Source of the DNA: Paracoccus acridae
Lineage (GTDB): Bacteria > Pseudomonadota > Alphaproteobacteria > Rhodobacterales > Rhodobacteraceae
Length of the DNA stretch: 64,000 nt
Reading direction: 5' to 3'
NCBI RefSeq assembly: GCF_014642735.1
Contig: NZ_BMIV01000010.1
Location: 46,800 to 110,799, forward strand
The notes under the pieces were generated by a model. That model worked only from the letters and a program-made list of their open reading frames with translations, made no database searches and was not told the DNA's origin. Below are positions 17,749 through 27,329 of the stretch, one piece after another. A program made the position numbers and the translations under genes. Each line of letters starts with the position of its first letter. The stretch's first letter is position 1.

Positions 17749-18480
17749 TCAGGCCCGTTCGTTTTCCAGCGGCGTGATCGCCAGTTCCTGGACGGCGGGG
17801 TCTTCCCGGATCGCCCGCGCCAGGCGTTCGACATCAGGGGCGTCCTGATAGGCGGAAGCCAGCAGCGTATAGGACCGCTGGCCGCTGGCCCGCGCCTGGT
17901 TGATGGACGCAGGCCCCGCGCGCATCCCGCCCGAGGCCAGGATGGCCGCCAGCCGGGCACTGTCATAGGAACTTCCGGCATCCACGACGACCCGGATCCG
18001 CAAGACCGGCTGCGGCGGCGCCATCCGGCGCAAGGCCCGCTGGAACACAAGGACGGCCAGGCAGATCACCGTCGCGATGGTGGCAAGCTCCATCAGGCCC
18101 GCGCCGAAGACGATGCCCAGCGATGCCGTCAGCCACAGCGATGCGGCCGTGGTCAGGCCGTGGACCGAAAAGCCCGACCGGAAGATTACCCCCGCCCCCA
18201 GAAAGCCGATCCCGGTCAGGATGGCGTGGGGCATCCGCGCCATGTCCGACACGATCTGCGTGCCTTCGGGAAAGACCACCGTCCATTCCCCCATGCGCAG
18301 CCCCAAAAGCGTCATCAGCGCCGAGGCGAAGCAGACAAGGATATGCGTCCGCAGGCCCGCAGGCTTGCCCAGGAATTCACGGTCCGTGCCGATCAGGGCA
18401 CCGGCGACGACGCTGCCCAGAAGCGGCGGCACGGTATCCGCGTCCAGCATCGCGGAAACAAGACTGTCGAATGTCATCAT
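17749..18480 (-). CDS. MgtC/SapB family membrane protein
   Basis: Inner-membrane protein of 243 residues with five hydrophobic segments in the first 150 and a soluble C-terminal ACT-like domain. MgtC hallmarks are ALIGTDREFLGKPAGLRTH, GIGFLGAGVIFR and GLTTAASLWLTASLG. The start is taken at 18480, where a G-rich Shine-Dalgarno precedes tandem ATGs. MgtC relatives help survival in low Mg2+ and modulate the F1Fo ATPase; some may carry ions. It is a single gene, upstream neighbour treS-like on the same strand. Confidence 0.9.
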   Translation of the reverse strand: MMTFDSLVSAMLDADTVPPLLGSVVAGALIGTDREFLGKPAGLRTHILVCFASALMTLLGLRMGEWTVVFPEGTQIVSDMARMPHAILTGIGFLGAGVIFRSGFSVHGLTTAASLWLTASLGIVFGAGLMELATIATVICLAVLVFQRALRRMAPPQPVLRIRVVVDAGSSYDSARLAAILASGGMRAGPASINQARASGQRSYTLLASAYQDAPDVERLARAIREDPAVQELAITPLENERA

Positions 18481-18559
18481 GCCCCCCCTGGCTGTCGGAC
18501 CGTCATGTGACAGGGTGGGACCGCCCGGTGCAACAGGCATCTTCCGACGGCGGCGGCCG

Positions 18560-20227
18560 TCAGCCGGCCTCGCCTGCTGGATCCGCCCGCAGCCAAAGGC
18601 AGCCATGGCCGGGCAGGTCCAGGCTGGCGGTCCCGTCCGCGTCCAGGTCAAGGCGCCCCTGGCCCTGGATGCGGGTCAGGCGGCCCATGGGCTTGCCCCC
18701 GTCCAGGCGGCATCGGGACCTGCAGGCCCGCTTGCCCAGGTTGTGCAGCAGCAGCGCCGTGCGATCCCCCCAGTCATAGCGCAGGGCGAAGATCGCGGCA
18801 TCGGGAAAGGGGATGAAGCTCCATTCGCCGAAGGCCACCTCGGGCATCTCGCGGCGGCGGCGGATCAGGCGTTCCAGCCAGTTGAGCAAGGAATCCGGGT
18901 CACGTTCCTGGTCCGCGACATTGACGGCCTCCGGTCCCCAGCGGGATCCCGAAACCACGGGCCGCAGCATCTTGTCGGGCGGCGCGGTCGAAAAGCCGCC
19001 ATTCGGCCCATCCGACCACTGCATCGGGCTGCGGACGCTCAGCCTGCCGGGGATGTCGAGGTTCTCGGCCATGCCGATCTCCTCGCCATAGAACAGGACG
19101 GGCGCGCCGGGCAGCGCGAAGACGAGGCTGTAGACCAAGCGGATCCGGTCATCGTTTCCCTTGAGCATGGTGGGAATGCGGCGGCGCAAGCCCCGTCCGA
19201 ACAACTGCATGTCCTTGTCGGGACCGAATGCGCGGAACACCTGCTGGCGCTCGGCCTCGGTCAGCTTGTCCAGCGTCCATTCGTCGTGGTTGCGCGCGAA
19301 ATGCGCCCAGCCGTCGTCGGGGTGGAGCTCGGGCATGGCCCGCAGGGAATGGACCAGCGGTCCCGCATCCTCGCGCACCAGGGCAAGGGCCATCGCCTGG
19401 TTCATGTTGAAGTCCAGGCACATGTTCAGCTCGCCCCCGCCGTCGTCGCCGAAGAAGCGCCGGGTCTCCTGATAGGGCAGGTTCACCTCGCCCAGAAGCA
19501 CCGCCTCGCCGCAACGGCGCTGAACGAAGCTGCGCAGGTCGCGCAGCCAGTCGTGCAGATCCAGGTCGGGGGGCGCCTTCAGGCCCTGGGTGTCCAGCAG
19601 ATAGGGCACGGCATCGACGCGAAACCCCGACAAGCCAAGCTGCAGCCAGAAGCCCACGATCTTGTGGATCTCCTCGCGGACCAGGGGATTGCCGATGTTC
19701 AGGTCCGGCTGATGGGCATAGAAGCGGTGCAGGTAATACTGTCCCGTTTCCTCGTGCCATTCCCAGATGCTGTCTTCCTGGTCGGGAAAGATCACCTCGT
19801 CGGGGCCGTCCTCGGGGATCTCGTCGCGCCAGACATACCAGTCGCGATAGGGAGAGTTGCGGTCCGACGCCGCCGACCGGAACCAGGGATGCTGGTCCGA
19901 GGTGTGGTTGACCACCAGATCCGCGATCACCCGGATGCCCCGGTCCCTGGCCGTGCGCAGGAAGACCGCCAGATCGCCCAGCGTCCCCAAGCGCGGATCG
20001 ACCCCGTAATAGTCGGTGATGTCATAGCCGTCGTCCTGGTTCGCGGTCGGATAGAAGGGCATCAGCCAGATGCAGGTCACGCCCAGACGGGCCAGGTGGT
20101 CGATGCGGCGCGTCAGTCCGGCGAAATCGCCGATGCCGTCGCCGTTGCTGTCCTGGAAGGTCTCGACGTCAAGGCAGTAGATGACGGCGTTCTTCCACCA
20201 AACATCGCCTGTGCGGCTGATATCCAT
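18560..20227 (-). CDS. GH13 alpha-glucan enzyme, trehalose-synthase-like
   Basis: Glycoside hydrolase family 13 protein, 555 residues, closest by eye to trehalose synthase (maltose alpha-glucosyltransferase). The start WWKNAVIYCLDVETFQDSN and the DDGYDI, VVNHTSDQHPWF and HRFYAHQPDLN stretches are as in TreS. Catalytic residues are Asp205 (GFRVDAVPYL), Glu247 (LLGEVNL) and Asp315 (RNHDEW). It lacks the maltokinase extension of some fused forms. AAGGAG precedes the ATG at 20227. It probably interconverts maltose and trehalose or hydrolyses glucans, and may serve osmoprotection. No other trehalose gene is nearby, so related oligo-glucosidase activity remains possible. Confidence 0.85.
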   Translation of the reverse strand: MDISRTGDVWWKNAVIYCLDVETFQDSNGDGIGDFAGLTRRIDHLARLGVTCIWLMPFYPTANQDDGYDITDYYGVDPRLGTLGDLAVFLRTARDRGIRVIADLVVNHTSDQHPWFRSAASDRNSPYRDWYVWRDEIPEDGPDEVIFPDQEDSIWEWHEETGQYYLHRFYAHQPDLNIGNPLVREEIHKIVGFWLQLGLSGFRVDAVPYLLDTQGLKAPPDLDLHDWLRDLRSFVQRRCGEAVLLGEVNLPYQETRRFFGDDGGGELNMCLDFNMNQAMALALVREDAGPLVHSLRAMPELHPDDGWAHFARNHDEWTLDKLTEAERQQVFRAFGPDKDMQLFGRGLRRRIPTMLKGNDDRIRLVYSLVFALPGAPVLFYGEEIGMAENLDIPGRLSVRSPMQWSDGPNGGFSTAPPDKMLRPVVSGSRWGPEAVNVADQERDPDSLLNWLERLIRRRREMPEVAFGEWSFIPFPDAAIFALRYDWGDRTALLLHNLGKRACRSRCRLDGGKPMGRLTRIQGQGRLDLDADGTASLDLPGHGCLWLRADPAGEAG

Positions 20228-20390
20228 GCAGGCTCCTTTTTCCCGTGATCCGGCTTGCCCCAAGGGGGTGTCCTGGGCCGAACGCAACCGCCAAGGCATC
20301 GGTTCACCCAAGGGCCGGCAACGTCCCGGCGAACCCCTGCTCCGCCCGCGCGTTGGAAAGCGGCAGGACAAGCAGGACAAGGAGAAGCCT

Positions 20391-21407
20391 ATGGATGGGA
20401 TCAGCCAGCAGCCGCGCATCGCGGTCATCACAGGCGCCTCGGCCGGGGTCGGCAGGGCGGTGGCACGGGAATTCGCGGCTCATGGCTGGCGCTTGGGACT
20501 TGTGGCCCGGGGCCGGGCGGGCCTGGAGGGCGCGCGGGCCGATGCCGAGGAACGAGGCGGCGAAGCCCTCGTTCTGCCCGCCGATGTCGCGGATGCGGGC
20601 GCGGTCGATGACGCGGCCCAGGCCGTGATGGACCGCTGGGGCCGGATTGACCTGTGGATCAACGCCGCCATGGCGACCGTGCTGGCGCCGGTGTCCCAGG
20701 TCACGCCCGACGAATTCCGCCGCGTTACTGAGGTGACCTATCTGGGCCAGGTCTTCGGCACCCAGGCCGCCCTGCGCCACATGCGCGCCCAGGGCCGTGG
20801 CACCATCGTCAGCATCGGTTCGGCCCTGGCCTATCGCGGCATCCCGTTGCAGGCGCCCTATTGCGCGGCCAAGTTCGCCACGCGCGGCTTCATGGATTCC
20901 CTGCGGACCGAGCTTCTGCACGAAAACAGCCCCATCCGCCTGACCGAGATCCACCTGCCCGCCGTCAACACGCCCCAGTTCGACTGGGCGCGCAACAAGA
21001 TGCCCCGCAAGGCCCAGCCGGTGCCGCCGATCCACTCCCCCGAGGCCATCGCCCGCGCCGTTTATCGCGCGTCCCTTGATGCCCCAAGGGAAGTCTGGCT
21101 GGCCGGTTCGGCGGTCAAGGCGATCCTGGGCGATGCTGCCGCCCCTGCGCTTGTGGACCGGATCCTGTCCAGCCAGGGCTATTCCGGGCAGCAGACCGAG
21201 GAAGCGGCCCATCCCCGGCCCGACAACCTGTTCGCCCCGATGGACGCCGACCGCGATCACGGCGCCTCGGGCCGGTTCGGGGACGATGCGCGATCCCATG
21301 TGACAGCCTATCGGCCCGGCCGGTTGCGCGGGGGCGCCGCCGCAATCGCCTGCGCCGTGGGCTGCGGCATCCTTTGGACAGCGCTAAGCGGCAGGAACCG
21401 GTCCTGA
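20391..21407 (+). CDS. SDR family oxidoreductase with C-terminal membrane anchor
   Basis: Classical short-chain dehydrogenase of 338 residues. Cofactor motif TGASAGVGR (residues 14-22), an NAA segment and the active-site APYCAAKFATRGF (Tyr-x-x-x-Lys) are present. It differs from ordinary 250-residue SDRs by about 90 extra residues, the last 30 being a hydrophobic segment (AAIACAVGCGILWTAL) that could anchor it. AGGAGAA precedes the ATG at 20391. It is divergent from the GH13 gene and its substrate is unknown. Confidence 0.88.
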   Translation: MDGISQQPRIAVITGASAGVGRAVAREFAAHGWRLGLVARGRAGLEGARADAEERGGEALVLPADVADAGAVDDAAQAVMDRWGRIDLWINAAMATVLAPVSQVTPDEFRRVTEVTYLGQVFGTQAALRHMRAQGRGTIVSIGSALAYRGIPLQAPYCAAKFATRGFMDSLRTELLHENSPIRLTEIHLPAVNTPQFDWARNKMPRKAQPVPPIHSPEAIARAVYRASLDAPREVWLAGSAVKAILGDAAAPALVDRILSSQGYSGQQTEEAAHPRPDNLFAPMDADRDHGASGRFGDDARSHVTAYRPGRLRGGAAAIACAVGCGILWTALSGRNRS

Positions 21408-21436
21408 AGACCACGCCACGGCAAGGCAGAACGCTT

Positions 21437-22795
21437 TCAGATCGCAGGCACCCGTACGATCCAGTCGGTGGCCGCCTCGTATTCCCGGCCCAGGTTCAGG
21501 ATGGCGGCATCCTGGCCGCGATGACCGATCAGTTGCAGGCCCATGGGCGAGGGGCCAAAGCCCGCCGGAACCGACAGCGCCGGCAGCCCGGTCAGGGACG
21601 CCGGCACCACCACCTCCATCCAGCGGTGATAGCTGTCCATGGCCGTCCCGGCGATCTGGCGCGGCCAGTGCCAGTCGGCGTCAAAGGCGAAAAGCTGCGC
21701 CGATGGCAGGGCCAGCACATCGACCTCCATCTCGGCGGTGCGGCGGAACCAGTCTGACCGGATGGTGCTGGCGCGGCGGATATCGGCGGCCGAGAAGGTC
21801 AGCCCGCGCTCGATTTCCCACCGCAGTTCGGGCTTGACCATGTCGGGCGCGCTGCGCAGCAGCACCTCAAGATTGCCGGCGATGGTCCAGCTTCGCAGCG
21901 TGGTCCAGGCCTGCCACAGCGCCTCGGCCGGGAAGGGCGGCGCAAGGGGCGTCACCTCATGGCCCAGATCGGCGAAGACGCGCAGCGCCGTCTCGCACAG
22001 GTCAAGGACGCCCGGCTCCATCGCATAGGCGCCGCCCCAGTCGCCCAGCCAGCCGATCCGCAGCCTGCGGCCCGGCGGCTGCGGGCGGTATGGCCCGCTG
22101 GAATGGGGATGGCGCGGGTCGTGTTCGGACTGGATGGACAGCAGCAGTTCCAGGTCGCGGATCGACCGCGCCATGGGACCGTCGGTGGACAATTGCGCCA
22201 GGAACAGATCCCCCGGCCCTCCCCCTGCCACAAGGCCATAGCTGGGGCGGAAACCCAGGACGTTGTTCCATCCCGCCGGGTTGCGCAGCGATCCCATCAT
22301 GTCGGACCCGTCGGCAAGCGCCACCATCCGGGCCGCAAGCGCCGCCCCCGCGCCGCCGCTGGACCCGCCCGCCGAACGCGCGGTGTCATAAGGGTTGCGC
22401 GTCACCCCATACACCGGGTTGTAGCTGTGCGATCCCAGGCCGAATTCCGGCGTGTTGGTCTTGCCGATGATCACCGCCCCTGCCCTGCGCAGCCGCGCGA
22501 CCATCGGGCTGTCCGCCTTCGGTACATGATCGCGGAACGCGGGCGATCCATAGGTGGTCACGATCCCCGCCGTGTCCGCCAGGTCCTTGATCGCCACCGG
22601 CAGGCCCTGCAACGGGCCGGGTGGCGCGGTCGCCGCCTCGGCCAGAAGCGTGTCGCGGTCGCGCAGGGCCACGATAGCGTTGATGGCCGGATTGACCCGG
22701 TCGATCCGGTCCAGCGTTTCCGCCATCAGTTCGCGGGCGGATATGGCGCCTGAACGCAGGGCTGCCAGTTGATGTGTCGCGTCATGGTCTATCAT
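21437..22795 (-). CDS. Amidase (amidase signature family)
   Basis: Amidase-signature hydrolase, 452 residues. The Ser-cisSer-Lys triad is Lys70 (LPVAIKD), Ser145 in the SAGGSSGGAG signature, and Ser169 in MMGSLRNPAG. These enzymes hydrolyse carboxamides, including Glu-tRNA amides and xenobiotic amides; lack of gatB/gatC neighbours argues against GatA. It is convergent with the SDR and divergent from the sorbosone-type dehydrogenase. Substrate is not predictable. Confidence 0.9.
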   Translation of the reverse strand: MIDHDATHQLAALRSGAISARELMAETLDRIDRVNPAINAIVALRDRDTLLAEAATAPPGPLQGLPVAIKDLADTAGIVTTYGSPAFRDHVPKADSPMVARLRRAGAVIIGKTNTPEFGLGSHSYNPVYGVTRNPYDTARSAGGSSGGAGAALAARMVALADGSDMMGSLRNPAGWNNVLGFRPSYGLVAGGGPGDLFLAQLSTDGPMARSIRDLELLLSIQSEHDPRHPHSSGPYRPQPPGRRLRIGWLGDWGGAYAMEPGVLDLCETALRVFADLGHEVTPLAPPFPAEALWQAWTTLRSWTIAGNLEVLLRSAPDMVKPELRWEIERGLTFSAADIRRASTIRSDWFRRTAEMEVDVLALPSAQLFAFDADWHWPRQIAGTAMDSYHRWMEVVVPASLTGLPALSVPAGFGPSPMGLQLIGHRGQDAAILNLGREYEAATDWIVRVPAI

Positions 22796-22970
22796 GCGCC
22801 ACAGTCATGGCCGAAGCGGCAGCGGGGTCAAGGTGCCATGCGACAGGGGTGCCTTCGGGCTGAAACCTGCCCCCATGGAAACGCGTTCGACCGGCGTGGC
22901 GTCCGGCAGAAACCCCCTGTCATGCCGCCATCCCTGCCTTTATCATTCCCCCGACAGCTTGGAGACAAAC

Positions 22971-24260
22971 ATGGAATTCATCGCAAGGGCGACTGCGGTG
23001 GTGGGCGGCGCGGTCGCGCTTGTCCGCCGGATCGGAGCACCGGGACATCAGGCCATGGGCCCAAGCCCGCAGATCCCGGAAGCCAAGGCGCAGGGGATCA
23101 TGACCCTGAAGATGCCCGTGGCGCGGGGCTGGAAGGAAGGGCATGTCCCCACCTGCGCGCCGGGCCTGGCCGTCAATGCCTTTGCCACCGGCCTCGACCA
23201 TCCCCGCTGGATCGAGGTTCTGCCCAATGGCGACGTGCTTGTGGCGGAATCCAAGGAACAGGCGGGCCCGCCCAGGACGCTGATGGATCATGCCGCGCAG
23301 GCCACCATGCGCCGCGCCAAGGCCATCGGCGACAGCGCCAACCGCGTGACGCTGCTGCGCGACGCCAATGGCGACGGGGTGGCCGAGGTGCAAGAGGTGT
23401 TTGTCCAGGACCAGAACCAGCCCTTCGGCATGGCGCTGATCGGGGATCGCTTCTATCTGGGCAATACCGACGGCATTGTCGTCTTCGATTATACGCCCGG
23501 CGCGACCTCTCTGACGGGTGCGGGACGCAAGCTGGTCAGCTTCAAGCCGCATGGGCATTGGACGCGCAGCCTGATCGCCTCGCCTGACGGGACCAAGGTC
23601 TATGCGGGCGTGGGGTCGCTGTCGAATATCGGGGACATGGGCATGGAGGCCGAGGAAGGCCGCGCCGCGATCTGGGAACTGGATGTGGCCAGCGAAAAGG
23701 CCCGGATCTTCGCATCCGGCCTGCGCAATGCCGTGGGCATGGCGTGGGAGCCTGCGACCGGCACGCTGTGGACCGTGGTCAACGAACGCGACGGCCTGGG
23801 GGATGAAACGCCGCCGGATTACCTGACTTCGGTCCGCGACGGCGGCTTCTATGGCTGGCCTTATTCCTATTGGGGCGGCACCGTGGACGACCGGGTGAAG
23901 CAGGATCCGGCGCTTGTGGCCCGCGCCATCACCCCCGATTACGCCCTGGGCGGGCATACGGCATCCCTGGGGCTGTGCTGGATGCCCGCAGGCACGCTGC
24001 CGGGCTTTGGAGAGGGCATGGTCATCGGGCAGCACGGATCCTGGAACCGGTCCAAACTCAGCGGCTACAAGCTGATCTTCGTGCCCTTCGCGAATGGCGC
24101 GCCCGCCGGCCCGCCCCGCGACATCCTGACCGGCTTCCTGTCCCCGGACGAGAAGCTGGCCTATGGACGCCCGGTCGGCGTTGTGGTCGGCGCGGACGGC
24201 AGATCGCTGCTGATGGCGGACGATGTGGGCGACGTGATCTGGCGGGTGACGGGGGCTTGA
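22971..24260 (+). CDS. PQQ-type sorbosone/glucose dehydrogenase family protein
   Basis: Six-bladed beta-propeller of the soluble glucose dehydrogenase/L-sorbosone dehydrogenase family, 429 residues. A hydrophobic stretch at residues 8-20 is probably a signal anchor for export. Blade motifs include GLDHPRWIEVLPNGDVLVAE, a DxNxDGVAEV calcium-like loop and GLRNAVGMAWEP, with HGSWNRSKLSGYKL in the last third. PQQ as cofactor is family knowledge; no PQQ synthesis gene is seen here. GGAG lies 9 bases before the ATG at 22971. It would oxidise an aldose or aldehyde in the periplasm. Confidence 0.88.
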   Translation: MEFIARATAVVGGAVALVRRIGAPGHQAMGPSPQIPEAKAQGIMTLKMPVARGWKEGHVPTCAPGLAVNAFATGLDHPRWIEVLPNGDVLVAESKEQAGPPRTLMDHAAQATMRRAKAIGDSANRVTLLRDANGDGVAEVQEVFVQDQNQPFGMALIGDRFYLGNTDGIVVFDYTPGATSLTGAGRKLVSFKPHGHWTRSLIASPDGTKVYAGVGSLSNIGDMGMEAEEGRAAIWELDVASEKARIFASGLRNAVGMAWEPATGTLWTVVNERDGLGDETPPDYLTSVRDGGFYGWPYSYWGGTVDDRVKQDPALVARAITPDYALGGHTASLGLCWMPAGTLPGFGEGMVIGQHGSWNRSKLSGYKLIFVPFANGAPAGPPRDILTGFLSPDEKLAYGRPVGVVVGADGRSLLMADDVGDVIWRVTGA

Positions 24261-24333
24261 CCCCCTGCCCTTCGCGGGGGCATGAAACAAATCTCGCCGC
24301 CAGTCGTTCCTTTCCACGAACAGGAGGAACATC

Positions 24334-24519
24334 ATGTCCCAGCGACTTCCACCCGTCCCGCCCGAAAACCGCAGCGACAAGGGTCCCGGCGATCCCGGCG
24401 GCCATGTTCAGACCGACGCCGACATCCCCGATCAGCGCCAGCGGAACCTGGACCAGCAGGGCCGGCAGGGCAACATCAAGCAGAACACGACCAACCAGGG
24501 TCACCAGCAGGACAGGTAA
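24334..24519 (+). CDS. Small hydrophilic protein of unknown function
   Basis: Sixty-one residues, rich in Gln, Asn, Pro, Gly and Asp, with no hydrophobic segment, for example DQRQRNLDQQGRQG. It has an excellent ribosome site (CAGGAGGAA) 7 bases before the ATG. It is probably co-transcribed with the next small gene 4 bases after its stop. Such proteins resemble stress-induced disordered proteins, but I recognise no family. Confidence 0.7.
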   Translation: MSQRLPPVPPENRSDKGPGDPGGHVQTDADIPDQRQRNLDQQGRQGNIKQNTTNQGHQQDR

Positions 24520-24523
24520 GACA

Positions 24524-24733
24524 ATGTCCACATCCGACAAAACCGACGCCGCGAACCGCCACCACGGCGGCCCCGGCAGCAGCCATCAGCGCCCCGACCT
24601 GCCGGACCCGACGGAGGGCCGCGGCCCGAAGCCCGGTGAGCCGACCAACGGCCCGGATTCGGACGTCTCGGGCGGTGGCGGCGTGCGCGACAGCCACCAC
24701 ACCCACGACCCCAAGACAAAGGGCGGCCGCTAG
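24524..24733 (+). CDS. Small His/Gly/Pro-rich protein of unknown function
   Basis: Sixty-nine residues, disordered in composition, with His clusters near both ends (NRHHGG, DSHHTHDP) and a run of Gly. It starts 4 bases after the stop of the 61-residue gene, with GACAGG as a weak ribosome site, so both look like one transcription unit. The His pairs might bind metal. No family recognised. Confidence 0.62.
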   Translation: MSTSDKTDAANRHHGGPGSSHQRPDLPDPTEGRGPKPGEPTNGPDSDVSGGGGVRDSHHTHDPKTKGGR

Positions 24734-24773
24734 GCGGCAGCCCCGCCGGGCGGCCCAGGACGCCGCCCGGCCC

Positions 24774-25934
24774 TTACATCGCGGCCTGAAACAGCGCGCG
24801 GGTGTTCTGGGCGGTCATGGCGACCGGATTGCCGCCGCAGGACGGATCCTCCAGCGCCATTTCGGTCAATTCGTCCAGGCGGTCAGCCTCCACCCCCATC
24901 GCGGCCAGACCCTTGGGGATGCCCAGTTCCAAACACAGTTCCACGATGCGGCTGCGGAAGCCGTCGAAGCCGCCCGGGATGCCCAGATAGGCGGCGGCGG
25001 CGGTGATGCGGTCCTCGATGGCGGGACGGTTGAAGTCCAGCACGGCCGGCATCACCACCGCATTGGTGGTGCCGTGATGGGTGCCATAGACGGCGCCGAC
25101 CGGGTGGGACAGCGAATGGATCGCGCCCAGGCCCTTTTGAAAGGCCACGGCCCCCATCATCGCCGCGCTCATCATATGGGCGCGGGCCGTCAGGTTGTCC
25201 GGCTGGCGATAGACGACCGGCAGGTTCTCGAAGACCAGGCGCATTCCTTCAAGCGCGATGCCCTGGCTCATCGGGTGGTAATGGGGCGACGAATAGGATT
25301 CCAGGCAATGCGCCAGTGCGTCCATGCCGGTGCCCGCAGTGATGAAGGCAGGCATCCCGACCGTCAGTTCGGGATCGCAGATGGTCACCGTGGGCATCAG
25401 CCGGGGGTGGAAGATGATCTTCTTGCGATGCGTTTCGGAATTGGTCAGCACGCCCGCCCGCCCGACCTCGCTGCCGGTGCCTGCCGTGGTGGGCACGGCG
25501 ACGACGGGGGCGATGGCGTCGGCATCGGCGCGGGTGTACCAGTCGTCCACATCCTCCAGATCCCAGACGGACAGGCCGGGGCGCTGCCCGGCCATCAGCG
25601 CGATCATCTTGCCCAGATCCAGGGCCGAGCCGCCGCCGAAGCAGATCACCCCGTCATGCCCGCCCGCCTTGAAGGCCGCAATCCCGGCCTGCATGTTCGC
25701 CTCGGTCGGGTTGGGGTCCACGTCGGAAAAGACGGCGCGGCCCAGCCCCGCGCGGTCCAGGACATCCAAGGCGCCCGCGGTGATGGGCAGGGCGGCAAGC
25801 GCCCTGTCGGTGACCAGCAGCGGGCGGGAAAGGCTCGCCGCCTTGGCATGGTCGGCCAGTTCCGAAATCCGGCCCGCGCCGAACTTGATGGCGGTCGGAT
25901 AGGACCAGTTGCGGTTGGGGACATCAAGGCTCAT
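24774..25934 (-). CDS. Iron-containing alcohol dehydrogenase of the TRAP-linked operon
   Basis: Group III alcohol dehydrogenase, 386 residues. It has GGGSALDLGKMIAL, PTTAGTGSEVGRAGV, and the metal-site segments GTGMDALAHCLESY and GAIHSLSHPVGAVYGTHHG. It is the last gene of a run that starts with the TRAP transporter and includes the glutamine-synthetase-like and aldehyde dehydrogenase genes. Its start is 1 base after the aldehyde dehydrogenase stop (reading on the minus strand). I infer oxidation of an alcohol group to an aldehyde that the neighbour then oxidises. Confidence 0.93.
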   Translation of the reverse strand: MSLDVPNRNWSYPTAIKFGAGRISELADHAKAASLSRPLLVTDRALAALPITAGALDVLDRAGLGRAVFSDVDPNPTEANMQAGIAAFKAGGHDGVICFGGGSALDLGKMIALMAGQRPGLSVWDLEDVDDWYTRADADAIAPVVAVPTTAGTGSEVGRAGVLTNSETHRKKIIFHPRLMPTVTICDPELTVGMPAFITAGTGMDALAHCLESYSSPHYHPMSQGIALEGMRLVFENLPVVYRQPDNLTARAHMMSAAMMGAVAFQKGLGAIHSLSHPVGAVYGTHHGTTNAVVMPAVLDFNRPAIEDRITAAAAYLGIPGGFDGFRSRIVELCLELGIPKGLAAMGVEADRLDELTEMALEDPSCGGNPVAMTAQNTRALFQAAM

Positions 25935-25935
25935 G

Positions 25936-27318
25936 TCACGCCCTTTTCAGGTGATAGGATTTCGGGCGGGTCACGGAATGGTAACCCAGATAGGACAGGC
26001 TGCCGCCGCGCCCGGTATCCTTGCAGCCGGTCCAGCAGAGCGCCGGGTCCAGGTAATCGGCGCGGTTCATGAAGACGGTGCCGGTCTGGATCCGCGCGCC
26101 GATGCCGGCTGCGGCATCGTCGTCGCGCGTCCAGATGCTGGCGGTCAGGCCGTAAGGGCTGTCGTTCATCAGGCGCACCGCCTCGTCGTCGCCCGACACG
26201 CGCATGATGCCCACGACGGGGCCAAAGCTTTCCTCGACCATGACGCGCATGGAATGATCCACGTCCACCAGAATCTGCGGGGCCAGATAGGCGCCGCCGT
26301 CGTCCTGCGGAAAACCGGCAGGGTCGATCAGGGCGCGGGCCCCCTGCCCCACGGCCTCGGTGATCTGGTCGCGCACGGTCTGCGCGAAGCGGACATGCGC
26401 CATCGGCCCAAGCGTCGTGGCCGGGTCCAGCGGATCGCCCAGCTTCAGCGCATTCGTCCAGGCCACCGCCTTTTCGACGAAGGCGTCATACAGGCTCTCA
26501 TGGACATAGATCCGCTCGATCCCGCAGCAGCACTGGCCGGAATTGAACATCGCACCGTCTATCAGCCCCTCGACCGCCGCATCCAGGTCGGCGTCAGTGC
26601 GGACATAGCCCGGATCCTTGCCGCCCAGTTCCAGGCCCAGGGCCACGAAGGTACCAGCCGCCGCGCGTTCGATGGCGCGGCCCCCGGCGACCGATCCGGT
26701 GAAGTTCACGAAATCGAAGGCCCGCGCGGCGATCAGGCCTTCCGTGGTCCCGTGATCCAGCACGACATTCTGGAACACCTCCCTTGGCACGCCGCCCGCG
26801 TGAAAGGCCTGGGCCAGACGCTCGCCCGCCAGAAGGGTCTGGCTTGCGTGCTTCAGGACCACCGCATTGCCCGCGATCAGCGCGGGAACAATGGTGTTGA
26901 TCGCCGTCAGATAGGGATAGTTCCAGGGCGCGATCACGAAGACCAGGCCCAGCGGCTCGCGCGCGATCTGGCGGTGGAACCCGGCGCTGTCCTCGATCAC
27001 CCTGGGCGCCAACGTCTCGGCGGCGATCTGGGCCATATAGTCGGTGCGCGCGTTCACGCCGCCCATCTCGCCCGCGCCGAAGCGGATGGGTCGGCCCATC
27101 TGCCGGGCCAGTTCCGTGGCGATGTCGTCCTTCATCGCGGTCAGCGCGGCGACGCCCGCCTTGACCAGGGCGATGCGGTCATCCAGCGGGCGGGCGGCCC
27201 AATCCGCCTGCGCGGCACGCGCGCGGGCCACAGCGGCCTGGGCGGCGTCACGGTCCAGCGGCGTGCGCCGGACCAGCACCGATCCGTCGATGGGGGAAAT
27301 CAGGTTGATGTCTTTCAT
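25936..27318 (-). CDS. NAD(P)-dependent aldehyde dehydrogenase
   Basis: Aldehyde dehydrogenase, 460 residues from the ATG at 27318. It shows FVIAPWNYPYLTAIN, NFTGSVAGGRAIE, the base Glu230 in GLELGGKDP and the nucleophile Cys264 in NSGQCCCGIERI; three adjacent cysteines at the active site are unusual. The C-terminal SIWTRDDDAA and tail are normal. It lies 11 bases after the glutamine-synthetase-like gene stop and just before the alcohol dehydrogenase. It should oxidise an aldehyde intermediate of the operon's pathway, possibly a gamma-glutamyl aminoaldehyde as for PuuC. Confidence 0.94.
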   Translation of the reverse strand: MKDINLISPIDGSVLVRRTPLDRDAAQAAVARARAAQADWAARPLDDRIALVKAGVAALTAMKDDIATELARQMGRPIRFGAGEMGGVNARTDYMAQIAAETLAPRVIEDSAGFHRQIAREPLGLVFVIAPWNYPYLTAINTIVPALIAGNAVVLKHASQTLLAGERLAQAFHAGGVPREVFQNVVLDHGTTEGLIAARAFDFVNFTGSVAGGRAIERAAAGTFVALGLELGGKDPGYVRTDADLDAAVEGLIDGAMFNSGQCCCGIERIYVHESLYDAFVEKAVAWTNALKLGDPLDPATTLGPMAHVRFAQTVRDQITEAVGQGARALIDPAGFPQDDGGAYLAPQILVDVDHSMRVMVEESFGPVVGIMRVSGDDEAVRLMNDSPYGLTASIWTRDDDAAAGIGARIQTGTVFMNRADYLDPALCWTGCKDTGRGGSLSYLGYHSVTRPKSYHLKRA

Positions 27319-27329
27319 GGTCGGTCCTG

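Noticed and set aside
18077..20248. A 723-codon open frame on the plus strand
   Set aside because: It is antisense to the GH13 gene, whose protein has all catalytic residues. High GC leaves the opposite frame open; the product has no recognisable motif.
20391..21407. SDR as part of the GH13 transcription unit
   Set aside because: The two genes are divergent with a 163-base gap, so they are separate units even if co-regulated.
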